Shown piece by piece: positions 50,592 to 59,986 of a DNA stretch of 64,000 nt (its first letter is position 1; each line of letters starts with the position of its first letter). Origin of the DNA: a virus. The stretch lies in the IMG/VR virus record IMGVR_UViG_3300029258_002722, positions 50,849 through 114,848 of that record; one strand, written 5' to 3'. The notes under the pieces are model-generated. The model saw nothing but the letters and a program-made list of their open reading frames with translations. It was not told where the DNA came from and made no database searches. The position numbers and the translations under genes were made by a program.

Positions 50592-51368
50592 TTAATTCCT
50601 TTTATGTTCATATACAAGTTTGAGACGTCTTATTGCTTGTTCATATGGGACACCACAATTTCCACAAGGTTCTGTGTTATATAAGTTATTATATAAAGTT
50701 TTATCATCATCCCAAATTGTGCCAATATGTCTACAAACTGGAGATTCACTTATATGAATATTACCTTTTTCAGTTATAAAAGGTTTACAATTATTTTTAG
50801 TGTGTATTGCAGTGATCACATCTTTAAATGTAGTACAATCATTTGAATACCCACATGATAATAAGTTAAAACAATTTGGAACTTGTCTTACATAAGTTGA
50901 ATATTTTGACCAATCCTTTCCTTTAGCTCTTCCTAATTGATCAACTACAGCTAACTCATTGGAAATATATCCAAGTTTGAGTTTACGCTTAATTGAAGTG
51001 AAAAGAGTATTTGTTGACTTAACTCTTTTATACAATCCCTTAATTGCTGATATCTGAATAGAAAATAAGAATTTATTATTCAACTCAATTAGTTTATCTT
51101 TGATAGTTTTATTATATAAAAACTTACCATTTGAAGTAAGAATAATCATAGCATCTGTGTTATATAATATATACTCAAATAGTTCTAAAAAGTTAGGATG
51201 ATCAGTAGGTTCTCCCCCACTTATTAATAATGAGGTAGGACGATACAATTGTGTAAATTTACATATTTGAGATACTGTGTCCATAGTTGCATGTTCTCCA
51301 TCCTCATTATAACTTCCCATACAATGAGGACATTCCATGTCACAATATTGTGTTAATTGGAATATCAT
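50592..51368 (-). CDS. Radical SAM protein (single domain)
   Basis: A 258-residue protein with the Fe-S motif CDMECPHCM (C9, C13, C16) at the extreme N-terminus and SLLISGGEPTDHPNF as the SAM-binding GGE region. Later cysteines (NCFNLLSCGYSNDC, ESPVCRHIG, EPCGNCGVPYE) may bind an extra cluster. It resembles SPASM-less radical SAM proteins that modify peptides or cofactors. AAGGAGGGTAACTATT is a strong site. It heads an operon with an XRE regulator on the strand opposite to the other radical SAM genes. Confidence 0.8.
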   Translation of the reverse strand: MIFQLTQYCDMECPHCMGSYNEDGEHATMDTVSQICKFTQLYRPTSLLISGGEPTDHPNFLELFEYILYNTDAMIILTSNGKFLYNKTIKDKLIELNNKFLFSIQISAIKGLYKRVKSTNTLFTSIKRKLKLGYISNELAVVDQLGRAKGKDWSKYSTYVRQVPNCFNLLSCGYSNDCTTFKDVITAIHTKNNCKPFITEKGNIHISESPVCRHIGTIWDDDKTLYNNLYNTEPCGNCGVPYEQAIRRLKLVYEHKRN

Positions 51369-51412
51369 AATAGTTACCCTCCTTAAAAAATTAGTTAAAA
51401 CTCCTCCTAGTA

Positions 51413-51426
51413 ATTAATATATATAA
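51413..51426 (-). promoter_or_regulatory. Minus-strand promoter-like element (copy 3)
   Basis: TTATATATATTAAT on the minus strand, one base from the shared motif, 45 bases before the radical SAM start. A TTGTTC lies upstream as a possible -35. Two ribosome-binding-like AGGAGG sequences follow in the leader. Confidence 0.5.
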
Positions 51427-51445
51427 TGAACCATACTTTATATAA

Positions 51446-51459
51446 GAACAAATTACAAA
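51446..51459 (+). promoter_or_regulatory. Late-type promoter element (copy g, variant)
   Basis: GAACAAATTACAAA, one change from the consensus, 76 bases before the next plus-strand gene and back to back with the minus-strand element. Confidence 0.5.
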
Positions 51460-51534
51460 GAATACATTGAATTTTTATAATTTGAACCTCCGAAAACTTA
51501 TAACATAATAAATTACTTTAATGGAGGAAATATC

Positions 51535-52809
51535 ATGGCACAAATGTGGACATGCATAATTAAAAATGACGGGGCAAGTCCTGTCATGATTGAGGATCTG
51601 GGTATCACTGTTGATGCAACATCTCAGATAGATTTTCATGAACAATTTGATTATACAGATATTGCAGATAGTGATGATCTTAGAGATCTTGTAACTGCTG
51701 GAACTTTAGTTATAAATGATGGGACGTCTGATTTAAGTCCAGCAGATGGTACTGACTTTTTAGCTATTGTACATATTTATTATCTTGAAGATTATTTAGG
51801 TGATAATTATTATACACAAACTGAATTAGGAACTTCTGGGCAATCTTCAGTTCATTGGGATAATATTACAAATGTTCCTGACTTTGGAAGTCTTCATTGG
51901 ATAGATCCTGGTATTGCAAGAATTATTCAATTTTCAGCAACCCCACCACCTGCTCCGGCAGCTGGAGATTTTTATATAGACACAGATGATGATCATCTAT
52001 ATAAATATAATGGAGCAACATGGGATGATCAAGGTGCTCCAACAACTGGCGATAGAGTTATTGACTTAGACTCGACTGCTCAAGTTGTTTTTGAATGGGG
52101 CGGAGCTTCTTGGGATATTGAACATATACCTTCTGAGGGAGATGCTATTATTATCACTGATGATGGTGATGGTAAATCAGCAATGTACACTTATACAAAT
52201 GCAAATGAGTGGGTAAAAATTGCTGACGTTGATATTCTTTCAGGAACTTTACAGCAAGCATATGAGAATGGTTCTACAATTACAATTACAGATGTGGCAG
52301 GACCTGTAACATATGATTCTTCTTCATCAACTTCTTCAGCAATTAATATAACTCCAATTAACGTTACTCCAACTACGAATCTTACTGATGGAGATATTCA
52401 AAACATTGATGGAAGAATGTATATGTATGATTCAACTGCTGGAGTATTCATGTCATTTGACAGACCTCAAGCTGTATTTGGGAGAAAAGGTAAAACTCAA
52501 AATCAATTCCTCAATGTATATGTTGGTGGAATGGCAAGTAATAATTCTGGAGTTCTTATTCCCGAAAATGCAATTATTACAAAGATTTGGGGAATGCTTA
52601 AAGATCCTGGGGTTGTTGATATTGAAATATATAAGAATGATAATTATACAACTGCAATCGCTACATTAGAATTTACAGCTTCTGATAAAGAAGTATTAGC
52701 TGATGTAAATGTTACTTTAACTGCAGAAGATCATCTTCAAGCATATGCAGTAAATGCAACTAAAGTTGATGATGTTGTTATATTAGTTGAATATGCTTAT
52801 ACAAAATAA
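51535..52809 (+). CDS. Tail protein with N-terminal DLG domain
   Basis: A 424-residue protein. Residues 1-80 are the domain AQMWTCIIKNDGASPVMIED...LVTAGTLVINDGTSDL, shared with two genes downstream and widespread in phage fibres, where it usually attaches to the virion. Residues about 130-235 hold a DFYIDTDDDHLYKYNGATWD module. The C-terminal 130 residues (MYMYDSTAGVFMSFDRP and AIITKIWG) match the protein at 45104. ATGGAGGAAATATC gives a good site, and a strong terminator follows. Confidence 0.65.
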   Translation: MAQMWTCIIKNDGASPVMIEDLGITVDATSQIDFHEQFDYTDIADSDDLRDLVTAGTLVINDGTSDLSPADGTDFLAIVHIYYLEDYLGDNYYTQTELGTSGQSSVHWDNITNVPDFGSLHWIDPGIARIIQFSATPPPAPAAGDFYIDTDDDHLYKYNGATWDDQGAPTTGDRVIDLDSTAQVVFEWGGASWDIEHIPSEGDAIIITDDGDGKSAMYTYTNANEWVKIADVDILSGTLQQAYENGSTITITDVAGPVTYDSSSSTSSAINITPINVTPTTNLTDGDIQNIDGRMYMYDSTAGVFMSFDRPQAVFGRKGKTQNQFLNVYVGGMASNNSGVLIPENAIITKIWGMLKDPGVVDIEIYKNDNYTTAIATLEFTASDKEVLADVNVTLTAEDHLQAYAVNATKVDDVVILVEYAYTK

Positions 52810-52818
52810 ATAGTGAAA

Positions 52819-52843
52819 TGTGGGAGTTATTATAGCTCCCACA
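52819..52843 (+). terminator. Rho-independent terminator
   Basis: An 8-bp perfect stem (TGTGGGAG with CTCCCACA) and 9-base loop, followed by CTTTTATTTTA. It lies 10 bases after the stop of the 424-residue gene. Confidence 0.75.
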
Positions 52844-52877
52844 CTTTTATTTTACCTTAAAATGCGGAGTTTATACT

Positions 52878-54971
52878 GTGGCAATTATAGCTATTAATAA
52901 TACAGGAAGTCGAATTTTAATTGAAGACCTTGGAAAGTTTATAGATTCATCTGCCTCCGTAGATTTAACTGATATATTTGAAAAAGAAGAAATATCTAGT
53001 TCTGATGATTTATTAGTATATGTTTTATCAGGAGATATTACAATAAATGATGGAACTCAAGATTTAAATATTTCTGATGGTATTAAACAAATTACAATTC
53101 AGACAGAGTGGGAAGATCTTGAAGAACTCCCTCCTCATGCACTTGATCAACACACTGACGTCCCACCAAAACCAGAAACTGGAGAAACTGTTTTACAATG
53201 TGATGATGGAACAAATACTTGGATTATAACTCCGCCAACAATTAATTCAATTGATGATATTCCCGGAGTTCCTGAAGTTCCAGCTTCAGGAGATAATTAT
53301 TTAAGAATTGAAGATGGTGTAATTAAATGGGGAAGTTCTCCTTCCAAATCTCCATCTGTTCAAGTAAGAAGATCAACTCAATATTCAGATATTCCATTAA
53401 CTTGGACAGACTTTTATTTTGATTTAACTGACATTGAAACATACTCTGATGTATTGGAACATGATGATGTTAATCAAGATAGAATATTGATCAAAGAAAA
53501 AGGTTTATATCAAATAGGATACCATTTTGATTTCGATGATCAAGTTGAAGTCAGAGTTAGAATAAATGATACGACAGTTATAAATGGAAGTTATAGAAAT
53601 TGTGGAGAACTTGGAGATGTTAATGATTTTCAAGGGACTGCATCTAATGCATTCTTTGTTAATTTAACTGAAAATGATTATATTACAATGCAAGTTATGT
53701 CATCATCAACTGCTGAAAATATAATGATTGACGCTAATTTAATCATTAATAAAATGGAAGGTATTTCTGGAGTTCCAGGACCTCCTGGTGGAACTATTCA
53801 AGTAAATGATAATGGTACTGAGGTTGTTGAATTTGCAAATGTTATGAATTTTGAAGGTGGAGTTGATGTAACAGCTGACTCAACATCTTCAGTTACAATA
53901 AATATATCTGGAGTTCCTGAAGAATTACCAGCGGTTGAAGCAAGAAGAACTACAAATTATAATTGCACAACAACATTTACAGATATTTTATTTGATCAGA
54001 CAGATGTTGAAAATAACACTGATGTAATTTATCATGATAATTCAAATACAGATCGAATATATGTTGAAGAAGATGGAATATATTGTGTTTATTATAAATC
54101 TCAAATGATGGCAACTGGTTCAACTCGTAGGAGTGAAGCAAGAGTTAGAGTAAATGATAGCGATGTAATTCCAGCAAGTGAAGGATTTTTAAATTCTTAT
54201 CAAAATGAAATCCATCACATGACTGATATTTTTGTAGTTGAGTTGGATGCTGATGATTATATAACTCTCCAATTAAGATCAACTTCAACTCCAGTTATTG
54301 CATACCCACCTTCTATATTAGGGATTTTTAAATTAAAAGGATCAAAAGGTTCTCAGGGAGATAAAGGTGAAAAAGGAGATCCAGGAAGTGGGGCAGCTCC
54401 TAATATTTTCAAAGATGATTCTTTAGTTGTAGGAAATGTTGAAGAAATAAATTTTGAAGGAGATAATATAACTGTAACTGAAGATTCAACTTCAAAAGTT
54501 ACAATAACTGTGGATGAGAGTGGAGGATTTACTCCAAAAATAATACAATGTTATAATACAACATCTGTGAATATCAATCAAGCAACTCCCCAAGCTATTT
54601 CTTGGGGCGGAGAGGATGTTAAGGATGATGACTATTATTCTCATTCAAATTCATCTAATAATACAAGAATTTATGCAGATGTTGCTGGATATTATAAATT
54701 GACTTATAGCATAAATACTGACAATGCTGATAATTCAAGAACAACAATACGAACTAGAGTTAGAAGAGATGGCAGTACTTATGAAGATAGAGGTACCGCT
54801 TATTCATATATGAGAAATACAACTGATGATAAAGCAACAAATAATGCATCATTTATAATAAATCTTTCAGCGAATGAATATGTGGAAATTCTTGGAGATC
54901 AAGAGGGGTCTTCAGGCACAACAGGAACTATAATTGATGAATCGTGGATTTCTTTAGAATTTATAAGATAA
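52878..54971 (+). CDS. Tail protein with collagen-like linkers and C1q-like jelly rolls
   Basis: A 697-residue protein read from GTG with GCGGAG upstream. Residues 1-75 are the DLG domain shared with its neighbours. Three jelly-roll domains of about 130 residues follow (starting VQVRRSTQYSDIPLTWTDFY, VEARRTTNYNCTTTFTDILF and IQCYNTTSVNINQATPQAIS), each with the C1q/TNF-like pattern of a YQIGYHFDF-type strand and FFVNLTENDYITMQ. Collagen-like GxY stretches link them (GVPGPPGGT; GSQGDKGEKGDPG). Such proteins form trimers, so a bacterial-surface-binding trimeric fibre is likely. Confidence 0.75.
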   Translation: MAIIAINNTGSRILIEDLGKFIDSSASVDLTDIFEKEEISSSDDLLVYVLSGDITINDGTQDLNISDGIKQITIQTEWEDLEELPPHALDQHTDVPPKPETGETVLQCDDGTNTWIITPPTINSIDDIPGVPEVPASGDNYLRIEDGVIKWGSSPSKSPSVQVRRSTQYSDIPLTWTDFYFDLTDIETYSDVLEHDDVNQDRILIKEKGLYQIGYHFDFDDQVEVRVRINDTTVINGSYRNCGELGDVNDFQGTASNAFFVNLTENDYITMQVMSSSTAENIMIDANLIINKMEGISGVPGPPGGTIQVNDNGTEVVEFANVMNFEGGVDVTADSTSSVTINISGVPEELPAVEARRTTNYNCTTTFTDILFDQTDVENNTDVIYHDNSNTDRIYVEEDGIYCVYYKSQMMATGSTRRSEARVRVNDSDVIPASEGFLNSYQNEIHHMTDIFVVELDADDYITLQLRSTSTPVIAYPPSILGIFKLKGSKGSQGDKGEKGDPGSGAAPNIFKDDSLVVGNVEEINFEGDNITVTEDSTSKVTITVDESGGFTPKIIQCYNTTSVNINQATPQAISWGGEDVKDDDYYSHSNSSNNTRIYADVAGYYKLTYSINTDNADNSRTTIRTRVRRDGSTYEDRGTAYSYMRNTTDDKATNNASFIINLSANEYVEILGDQEGSSGTTGTIIDESWISLEFIR

Positions 54972-54982
54972 GGAGAATATAA

Positions 54983-55294
54983 ATGCCTTTACAAGCAACA
55001 ATTACATTTGACAATGGAATAACTTTACAAGAGGGATATGTTGTAATCAATAATGTATGTATTACATATTTGAATCCAAGTCATGTAGATATTTCAGTGT
55101 TAATTTATAAAGATGCTACAGCATATAATGATGAAAAATCTGAAGTTATTGCATTAAAGCATTTATGTACATCTACTTCATTTGAAACTTATTTTTCAGA
55201 AAGTGTGTTGGGTGAAGCATTTAAAACTCCATTAACACAGAGCTATGCATTTTTACAAACATTGCCATTATATGGAGGAGCGATAATAGTATGA
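54983..55294 (+). CDS. Small hypothetical virion protein
   Basis: A 103-residue protein starting with a beta pattern (PLQATITFDNGITLQEGYVV) of tail-completion or fibre-edge type. No family is recognised. AAGGAG is upstream and the TATGATT end overlaps the next gene by 4 bases. Confidence 0.5.
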   Translation: MPLQATITFDNGITLQEGYVVINNVCITYLNPSHVDISVLIYKDATAYNDEKSEVIALKHLCTSTSFETYFSESVLGEAFKTPLTQSYAFLQTLPLYGGAIIV

Positions 55295-56277
55295 TTATTA
55301 ATATAACGAATACAACAGATACCATACTTTCAATTAATGATTTAACAATAACTTTACTTCCTCATGAAACTAAAGATATTGCATTACTTAAAAAATTATA
55401 TGAAATATCGTCCTCCGATGATTTAGTTAAACATATATCTTCTGGTAAAATAATTGTAAATAATGGGACTGATGATTTAACAATTACAGAAGCAATACAA
55501 TTTGTTGTAGTTCAAAAAGAAACCGGTCCAACTGATATTGCAGATAAACCTTGGGTTCATCAATCTTCAAGACCTTTCGGAACAGTAACTTATTTTACCG
55601 GAGCGGGAGATAATTTAGGATTTCATCCTCCTGGTATGACTTATGGATACGGTACGTTATTTGAAAATGTGCATACTACTGATAGTACTGCGACTTTAGA
55701 ATATATTTATTTTGATTTTAATATGATTGCTAATAAAACATTTTTACATGAAGGATATATCACATGGAGTGATGCTGAACTTGATACGGTAAGTATGGAA
55801 GTTGTCCCACGTGTTACAACTGTTGAATTAGGATCGAATACATTTTTTAATTTATATGGCGGTTATATGGTAATTCCAGCAGCTGGAGATGGTTACTTTG
55901 ATGTTCCAGCGATTAATTTACTTGCTGGAACTGCATCATTAGATTGTGGTCTTATATATATGCCAATAAATGAACTTGGTGAGAGAACTCCTTCATTTTG
56001 GAATGCAGAATATGATCCAGATGAACACATATTTAAAAATGTAGCGCCCGCTCCATTTGGAGATGGAGAATATAATATGTTTGCAGCAGAGATTGTTCTA
56101 TTTAGATTTATTAATAGGATACCTTTATTAAAGAGTGGATTTTTATGTTTGCAAACATCTGACGTTGAAGAAATTGGACACGGAATGAGAGTAAGAGCTG
56201 TTCTTGAAACTCGAGGAGAAAATCATGATTGGAAATTTGCTGCCTGGTTAACTCTTAATAGAGCGAAGACAGTATAA
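55291..56277 (+). CDS. Tail protein with N-terminal DLG domain (third copy)
   Basis: A 328-residue protein. Residues 1-80 (INITNTTDTILSINDLTITL, then HISSGKIIVNNGTDDL) are the third copy of the domain in the two upstream genes. The rest is a beta-rich domain with FNLYGGYMVIPAAGDGYFDV and HIFKNVAPAPFGDG. The three genes share an attachment module with different tips, the same design as the fibre cluster at the left of the window. Confidence 0.6.
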   Translation: MIINITNTTDTILSINDLTITLLPHETKDIALLKKLYEISSSDDLVKHISSGKIIVNNGTDDLTITEAIQFVVVQKETGPTDIADKPWVHQSSRPFGTVTYFTGAGDNLGFHPPGMTYGYGTLFENVHTTDSTATLEYIYFDFNMIANKTFLHEGYITWSDAELDTVSMEVVPRVTTVELGSNTFFNLYGGYMVIPAAGDGYFDVPAINLLAGTASLDCGLIYMPINELGERTPSFWNAEYDPDEHIFKNVAPAPFGDGEYNMFAAEIVLFRFINRIPLLKSGFLCLQTSDVEEIGHGMRVRAVLETRGENHDWKFAAWLTLNRAKTV

Positions 56278-56316
56278 CTTATAACTAAAAGTCGCACGAC
56301 AAGGAACCCCCAACCC

Positions 56317-57810
56317 ATGATCGTAGGAATAATTGATATTGCATGTTTCTCAAATGATAAAGGACTTTATAGCAAGTATACAAATTCATCAATGCATTCA
56401 ATAATGCCACAAGTTATTGGATCTTATGCTGAAAGACTTGGAAATTTAGTTTGGTATTATCCATGCTTTGATTTAAATACTTTATATGATGATATAAATT
56501 TAAATGTTGATATTGTATTTATTTCATCATATACGATGAATGCCTATCTTGCGTATGCAATCGCTAATATATATAGACAACATGGAATCACAACTGTAAT
56601 TGGAGGACCTCATGCAAGGTCATTTCCTGAAGATTGTAGGAAATACTTTGATTATGTTATTGGGTTATGTGACTTTGATCTAATTAAAAAATTATTAAGA
56701 ACACATAATGATAGAGATACTTTAGGTATTCACTTAACTAATGATACACAACCTGATTCATTACCTTCTATAAAAGAACGATGGGATTTTTTATTAGAAG
56801 TTTATAAGAAGACTCCAAAGGCAGTTAATTTACCTGTTCCAGTATTATCAAGTACAGGATGTGTAAATGATTGTGAATTTTGTATAGACTCACAACAAAA
56901 ATTCAAACCATTTCCAATTAGTGATGTAAGGAATGATCTTTTATTTTTAAAGAGACAAAATAAGAAATTCAATGTCTTATGGCATGATCCTAATTTTGGA
57001 ATTAGATTTGATCATAATATGGATGTTATTGAGCAGGTTGATGCTGATAACTTATCTCATATATGTGAAATGAATATACATAAATTAACTGAAAGAAATT
57101 GTATTACATTACAAAAAAATAATATTATTGCAGTAGCTCCAGGATTGGAGTCATGGAAATCTTATGGTTGTAAATCATTAAAGGGTTTGCAAATTTCAGA
57201 TCCAATTAAAAAAGTAAGATATATAAATGAAACAATGAAGATGGTTAATAAGTATATTCCAATTATCCAATTGAATATGATATTTGGTTTAGACATTGAT
57301 ACAAAGATTAGTCATGAAGATGCATTTACTTTAACTGAAATCCTTATGAGAAAGACTCCGGGTATATATACCAACTTTCAAACATTAACTATTTTCGGAG
57401 AGTCAACTCCAATAGGAAAAACTCTTGAAAAAGATGATAGAGTTCTAAATATTCCTTTTCATTTATTGAATGGATTTTCATATTCAAATGTAAAATTATT
57501 ATGTGACCCTTCTAAGTTTTATATGTCATATGCTTATTTATTAAAAGCTGAAAAGTCATTCAAATTATTATGCAGGAGAGTAAGTAAATGCAAACCATTT
57601 TATGGAAAATTATTTTATTTTCTTAAGAATTTAACAGGTCGATTAGATATTGACCATTTTATTAACTTGTCTGATAAGATAAAATACAATCAAGATTATC
57701 ATAACTTTTTTACAGGTAAGAGTAAAGATATACCAAAGGAATTATACAAATCTATCGAAGGAGATTTAGGTAAGTTTTATAATTTTTTACCAGACAATGT
57801 TTTCGATTAA
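56317..57810 (+). CDS. B12-binding-type radical SAM protein
   Basis: A 497-residue protein. The N-terminal about 120 residues form a cobalamin-binding-like Rossmann domain (DIVFISSYTMNAYLAYAIA, then TVIGGPHARSFPED). The radical SAM domain has CVNDCEFCI (C182, C186, C189) and a later GLESWKSYGCKSLKGL strand typical of BchE/HpnR-like enzymes that methylate or rearrange lipids, antibiotics or peptides. The DxHxxG cobalamin motif is not evident, so cofactor use is uncertain. The phosphoesterase gene follows 11 bases on. The substrate is unknown. Confidence 0.7.
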   Translation: MIVGIIDIACFSNDKGLYSKYTNSSMHSIMPQVIGSYAERLGNLVWYYPCFDLNTLYDDINLNVDIVFISSYTMNAYLAYAIANIYRQHGITTVIGGPHARSFPEDCRKYFDYVIGLCDFDLIKKLLRTHNDRDTLGIHLTNDTQPDSLPSIKERWDFLLEVYKKTPKAVNLPVPVLSSTGCVNDCEFCIDSQQKFKPFPISDVRNDLLFLKRQNKKFNVLWHDPNFGIRFDHNMDVIEQVDADNLSHICEMNIHKLTERNCITLQKNNIIAVAPGLESWKSYGCKSLKGLQISDPIKKVRYINETMKMVNKYIPIIQLNMIFGLDIDTKISHEDAFTLTEILMRKTPGIYTNFQTLTIFGESTPIGKTLEKDDRVLNIPFHLLNGFSYSNVKLLCDPSKFYMSYAYLLKAEKSFKLLCRRVSKCKPFYGKLFYFLKNLTGRLDIDHFINLSDKIKYNQDYHNFFTGKSKDIPKELYKSIEGDLGKFYNFLPDNVFD

Positions 57811-57821
57811 GAGGTGGTATA

Positions 57822-58505
57822 ATGAGAACTTTGATTCTTTCAGATTTACATTTAGGAAGTCCATTATTTTGTAGTAAGAATGTCATTAGTAGTATTATTA
57901 AAGAACCATATAAGGAGATATTTATACTTGGTGATGTAATTGATGTATGGGAAGAAAAGGTAGAAACTATAAAAAAAGAGTATAGAGATTTAATTAATGT
58001 TATTAATGAGAGAGCTATTGATATTGACATTACAATTGTAAAAGGTAATCATGACCCTGACGGATATATACTAAAAGATATATTTCCTAATTGTATTATT
58101 AAAACTAAATGTGCTTATATGGATAATGGAACTATACTTATTCATGGAAATGAAAATGATCATTTCATTAGAGATTTTTCATGGGTAGCAAATGTGTTTT
58201 ATAAATTATATAAATGTCTTTCAAGAATTGGTATAAATATTAGAGAACCATTTAGAGATTTGTTTTATTCAATTGCATCAAAAAGAGGTAAGAATTATTT
58301 CAATGATTTAGTCTTGAAAGTTGAGAAAGAGACTTGTGATAATTACAAGAGAGCTTATAAAAATATAGTTATGGGTCATACACATTTACCAAAAGTTGTT
58401 ATAGCTAAAGACTTTAGATATGTTAATTGTGGTGATTGGATTCATAATATGTCATATGTCATATACGATGAGCAAAAAGATAAATTTATTTTGCATGACA
58501 ATTAG
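57822..58505 (+). CDS. Calcineurin-like metallophosphoesterase
   Basis: A 227-residue protein with all core motifs in order: LSDLHLGSP (D8, H10), LGDVIDVW, KGNHDPDGY, ILIHGNEND and MGHTHLPKV, which hold the two metal ions. This order is close to LpxH (UDP-2,3-diacylglucosamine pyrophosphohydrolase) and related esterases. The preceding radical SAM gene makes a joint lipid or glycolipid modification plausible, though unproven. It ends in TAG, and the next gene starts 20 bases on. Confidence 0.75.
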   Translation: MRTLILSDLHLGSPLFCSKNVISSIIKEPYKEIFILGDVIDVWEEKVETIKKEYRDLINVINERAIDIDITIVKGNHDPDGYILKDIFPNCIIKTKCAYMDNGTILIHGNENDHFIRDFSWVANVFYKLYKCLSRIGINIREPFRDLFYSIASKRGKNYFNDLVLKVEKETCDNYKRAYKNIVMGHTHLPKVVIAKDFRYVNCGDWIHNMSYVIYDEQKDKFILHDN

Positions 58506-58525
58506 GAGATACTCAAATATTTCAA

Positions 58526-59326
58526 ATGATAATATATAAAGCAACCAATATAATATCTAAAAAATGTTACATTGGCCAAACTAAATTTTCTTTAGATAAA
58601 AGAAAAACTCTTCATCTAAATAGTTCTAAGAGAAATAAAGATAATTTGTATTTTTATAATTCATTACGAAAACATGGTAGTGATAATTTTGAATGGAAAA
58701 TATTATGTGAATGTGATAGTAAAGAAGAATTAGATGAAATGGAATTTCATTATATTAAACAATATAATTCTTTATCTCCAAATGGTTATAACTTAACTCT
58801 TGGTGGAGAAGGAACTCATGGATATAAGAGATCTCCAGATCAGATAGAAAGAATGAGTAAAAATGCAAAGATATTTTGGAAAAATGTATCAGACGAATAT
58901 AAAAAAGAATTTTCAAATAGAATAAAGAATCTTCATACAGGAAAGAAATTAACTAAAGATCACAAATTGAATATTAGCAAATCTAGAAAAGGAAAAGGTC
59001 CAAAAAATATATCAGAAGAACACAAGAAAAAGATTGGAGATGGAGTAAGAGGACAAAAAAGAACAACACATACAAAAAAATTGATGAAGCAAAATCAATT
59101 AGGAAAAAATAATAGTTTTTATGGAAAATGTCATACTAAAGAACAACTTGAAAAAATGAGTAGGACTATATTTCATATACTTGATGAAAACGGTGATATA
59201 CATAAAACAAAAGTTTTTTCTGTGTGGTGTAAAGAAAATAATATTAAAGCTTCAAGTCTTCATTACCAATCTCTTAAAAATAAATTTTTTAATGGATATA
59301 AAGTCATCAAAAAAATCAAAATATAA
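58526..59326 (+). CDS. GIY-YIG homing-type endonuclease
   Basis: A 266-residue protein. The GIY-YIG core is IYKATNIISKKCYIGQT (residues 3-19), with a downstream arginine (R26) and a glutamate in MEFHYIKQYN. Two to three NUMOD3-type DNA-binding repeats follow (TGKKLTKDHKLNISKSRKGK, SEEHKKKIGDGVRG), then a helix-turn-helix-like segment (VFSVWCKENNIKASSLHY). This is the layout of phage free-standing homing endonucleases (SegA type). The weak binding site (AGGAG, 17 bases upstream) and isolated position suit a mobile gene. Confidence 0.85.
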   Translation: MIIYKATNIISKKCYIGQTKFSLDKRKTLHLNSSKRNKDNLYFYNSLRKHGSDNFEWKILCECDSKEELDEMEFHYIKQYNSLSPNGYNLTLGGEGTHGYKRSPDQIERMSKNAKIFWKNVSDEYKKEFSNRIKNLHTGKKLTKDHKLNISKSRKGKGPKNISEEHKKKIGDGVRGQKRTTHTKKLMKQNQLGKNNSFYGKCHTKEQLEKMSRTIFHILDENGDIHKTKVFSVWCKENNIKASSLHYQSLKNKFFNGYKVIKKIKI

Positions 59327-59354
59327 TCCCTCCGTAATCCCACCATGTGTGATC

Positions 59355-59380
59355 GCCGGAGTCTTAAGTTAGACTCCGGC
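59355..59380. terminator. Strong hairpin between convergent genes
   Basis: A perfect 10-bp GC-rich stem (GCCGGAGTCT with AGACTCCGGC) and loop TAAGTT. No T tract follows on either strand, so it may act as a bidirectional terminator of the weak type. Confidence 0.5.
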
Positions 59381-59411
59381 ACCCCCATTAGCTCTCCCCA
59401 ATCTAATTACA

Positions 59412-59906
59412 TTATGCTACTTTCTTTTTAGGCATATATCTATTTGGATTCAACATTACATCCAGGATATATCTCTGAATTTTTGGGCAGAATTCTTGAT
59501 AAATAGTTCCCAGGCGATTATTCCTGTATTTATCAAAACCCATAGAGCTTGGAATATAAATCTCATCATCAAAAATCCAATTTACACGGACTCCAACTCC
59601 AAGATCGTCATCTTCATATTTAAGGTTATTTGTTACATAACCTACTGCCATAACACAAATTGAAGTTGATGACGGACCAAATGCCTTTAGGTATATAATA
59701 TCACCCATTCTAACTTCCATCATTGCATTTGCAATTTCAGGAACTTCGGTCAAATTAAATCCTACACAAGCATAACCTTGTTTAAGAAATTCATCAACCA
59801 TCCAGGCGCTGCCATATCGAGCACCCCAACCCCACATCCTTCTGCCATGTAATAAAGCATTAATAACAGGATCCGGAATTACTTTACGTGAAGCTAACTT
59901 TTTCAT
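59412..59906 (-). CDS. EVE/PUA-like domain protein
   Basis: A 164-residue protein starting at the ATG with GCGAGAG upstream (an in-frame TTG lies 36 bases earlier). The order WGWGARYGSAWMVDEFLKQG, VEVRMGDIIYLKAF, then VMAVGYV and GVRVNWIF resembles EVE/PUA-like domains that read modified nucleic-acid bases, where tryptophans form the pocket. The link is by pattern only. It has its own promoter-like element and operator-like palindrome, so its regulation differs from that of the tail genes. Confidence 0.5.
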   Translation of the reverse strand: MKKLASRKVIPDPVINALLHGRRMWGWGARYGSAWMVDEFLKQGYACVGFNLTEVPEIANAMMEVRMGDIIYLKAFGPSSTSICVMAVGYVTNNLKYEDDDLGVGVRVNWIFDDEIYIPSSMGFDKYRNNRLGTIYQEFCPKIQRYILDVMLNPNRYMPKKKVA

Positions 59907-59986
59907 AAGTCTCTCGCTTTCGCTCAAAAATAAGTTGAGCAATAAAATTAATAAACGTCTTCAATGAGGAAGACAAATAAGTAAAA

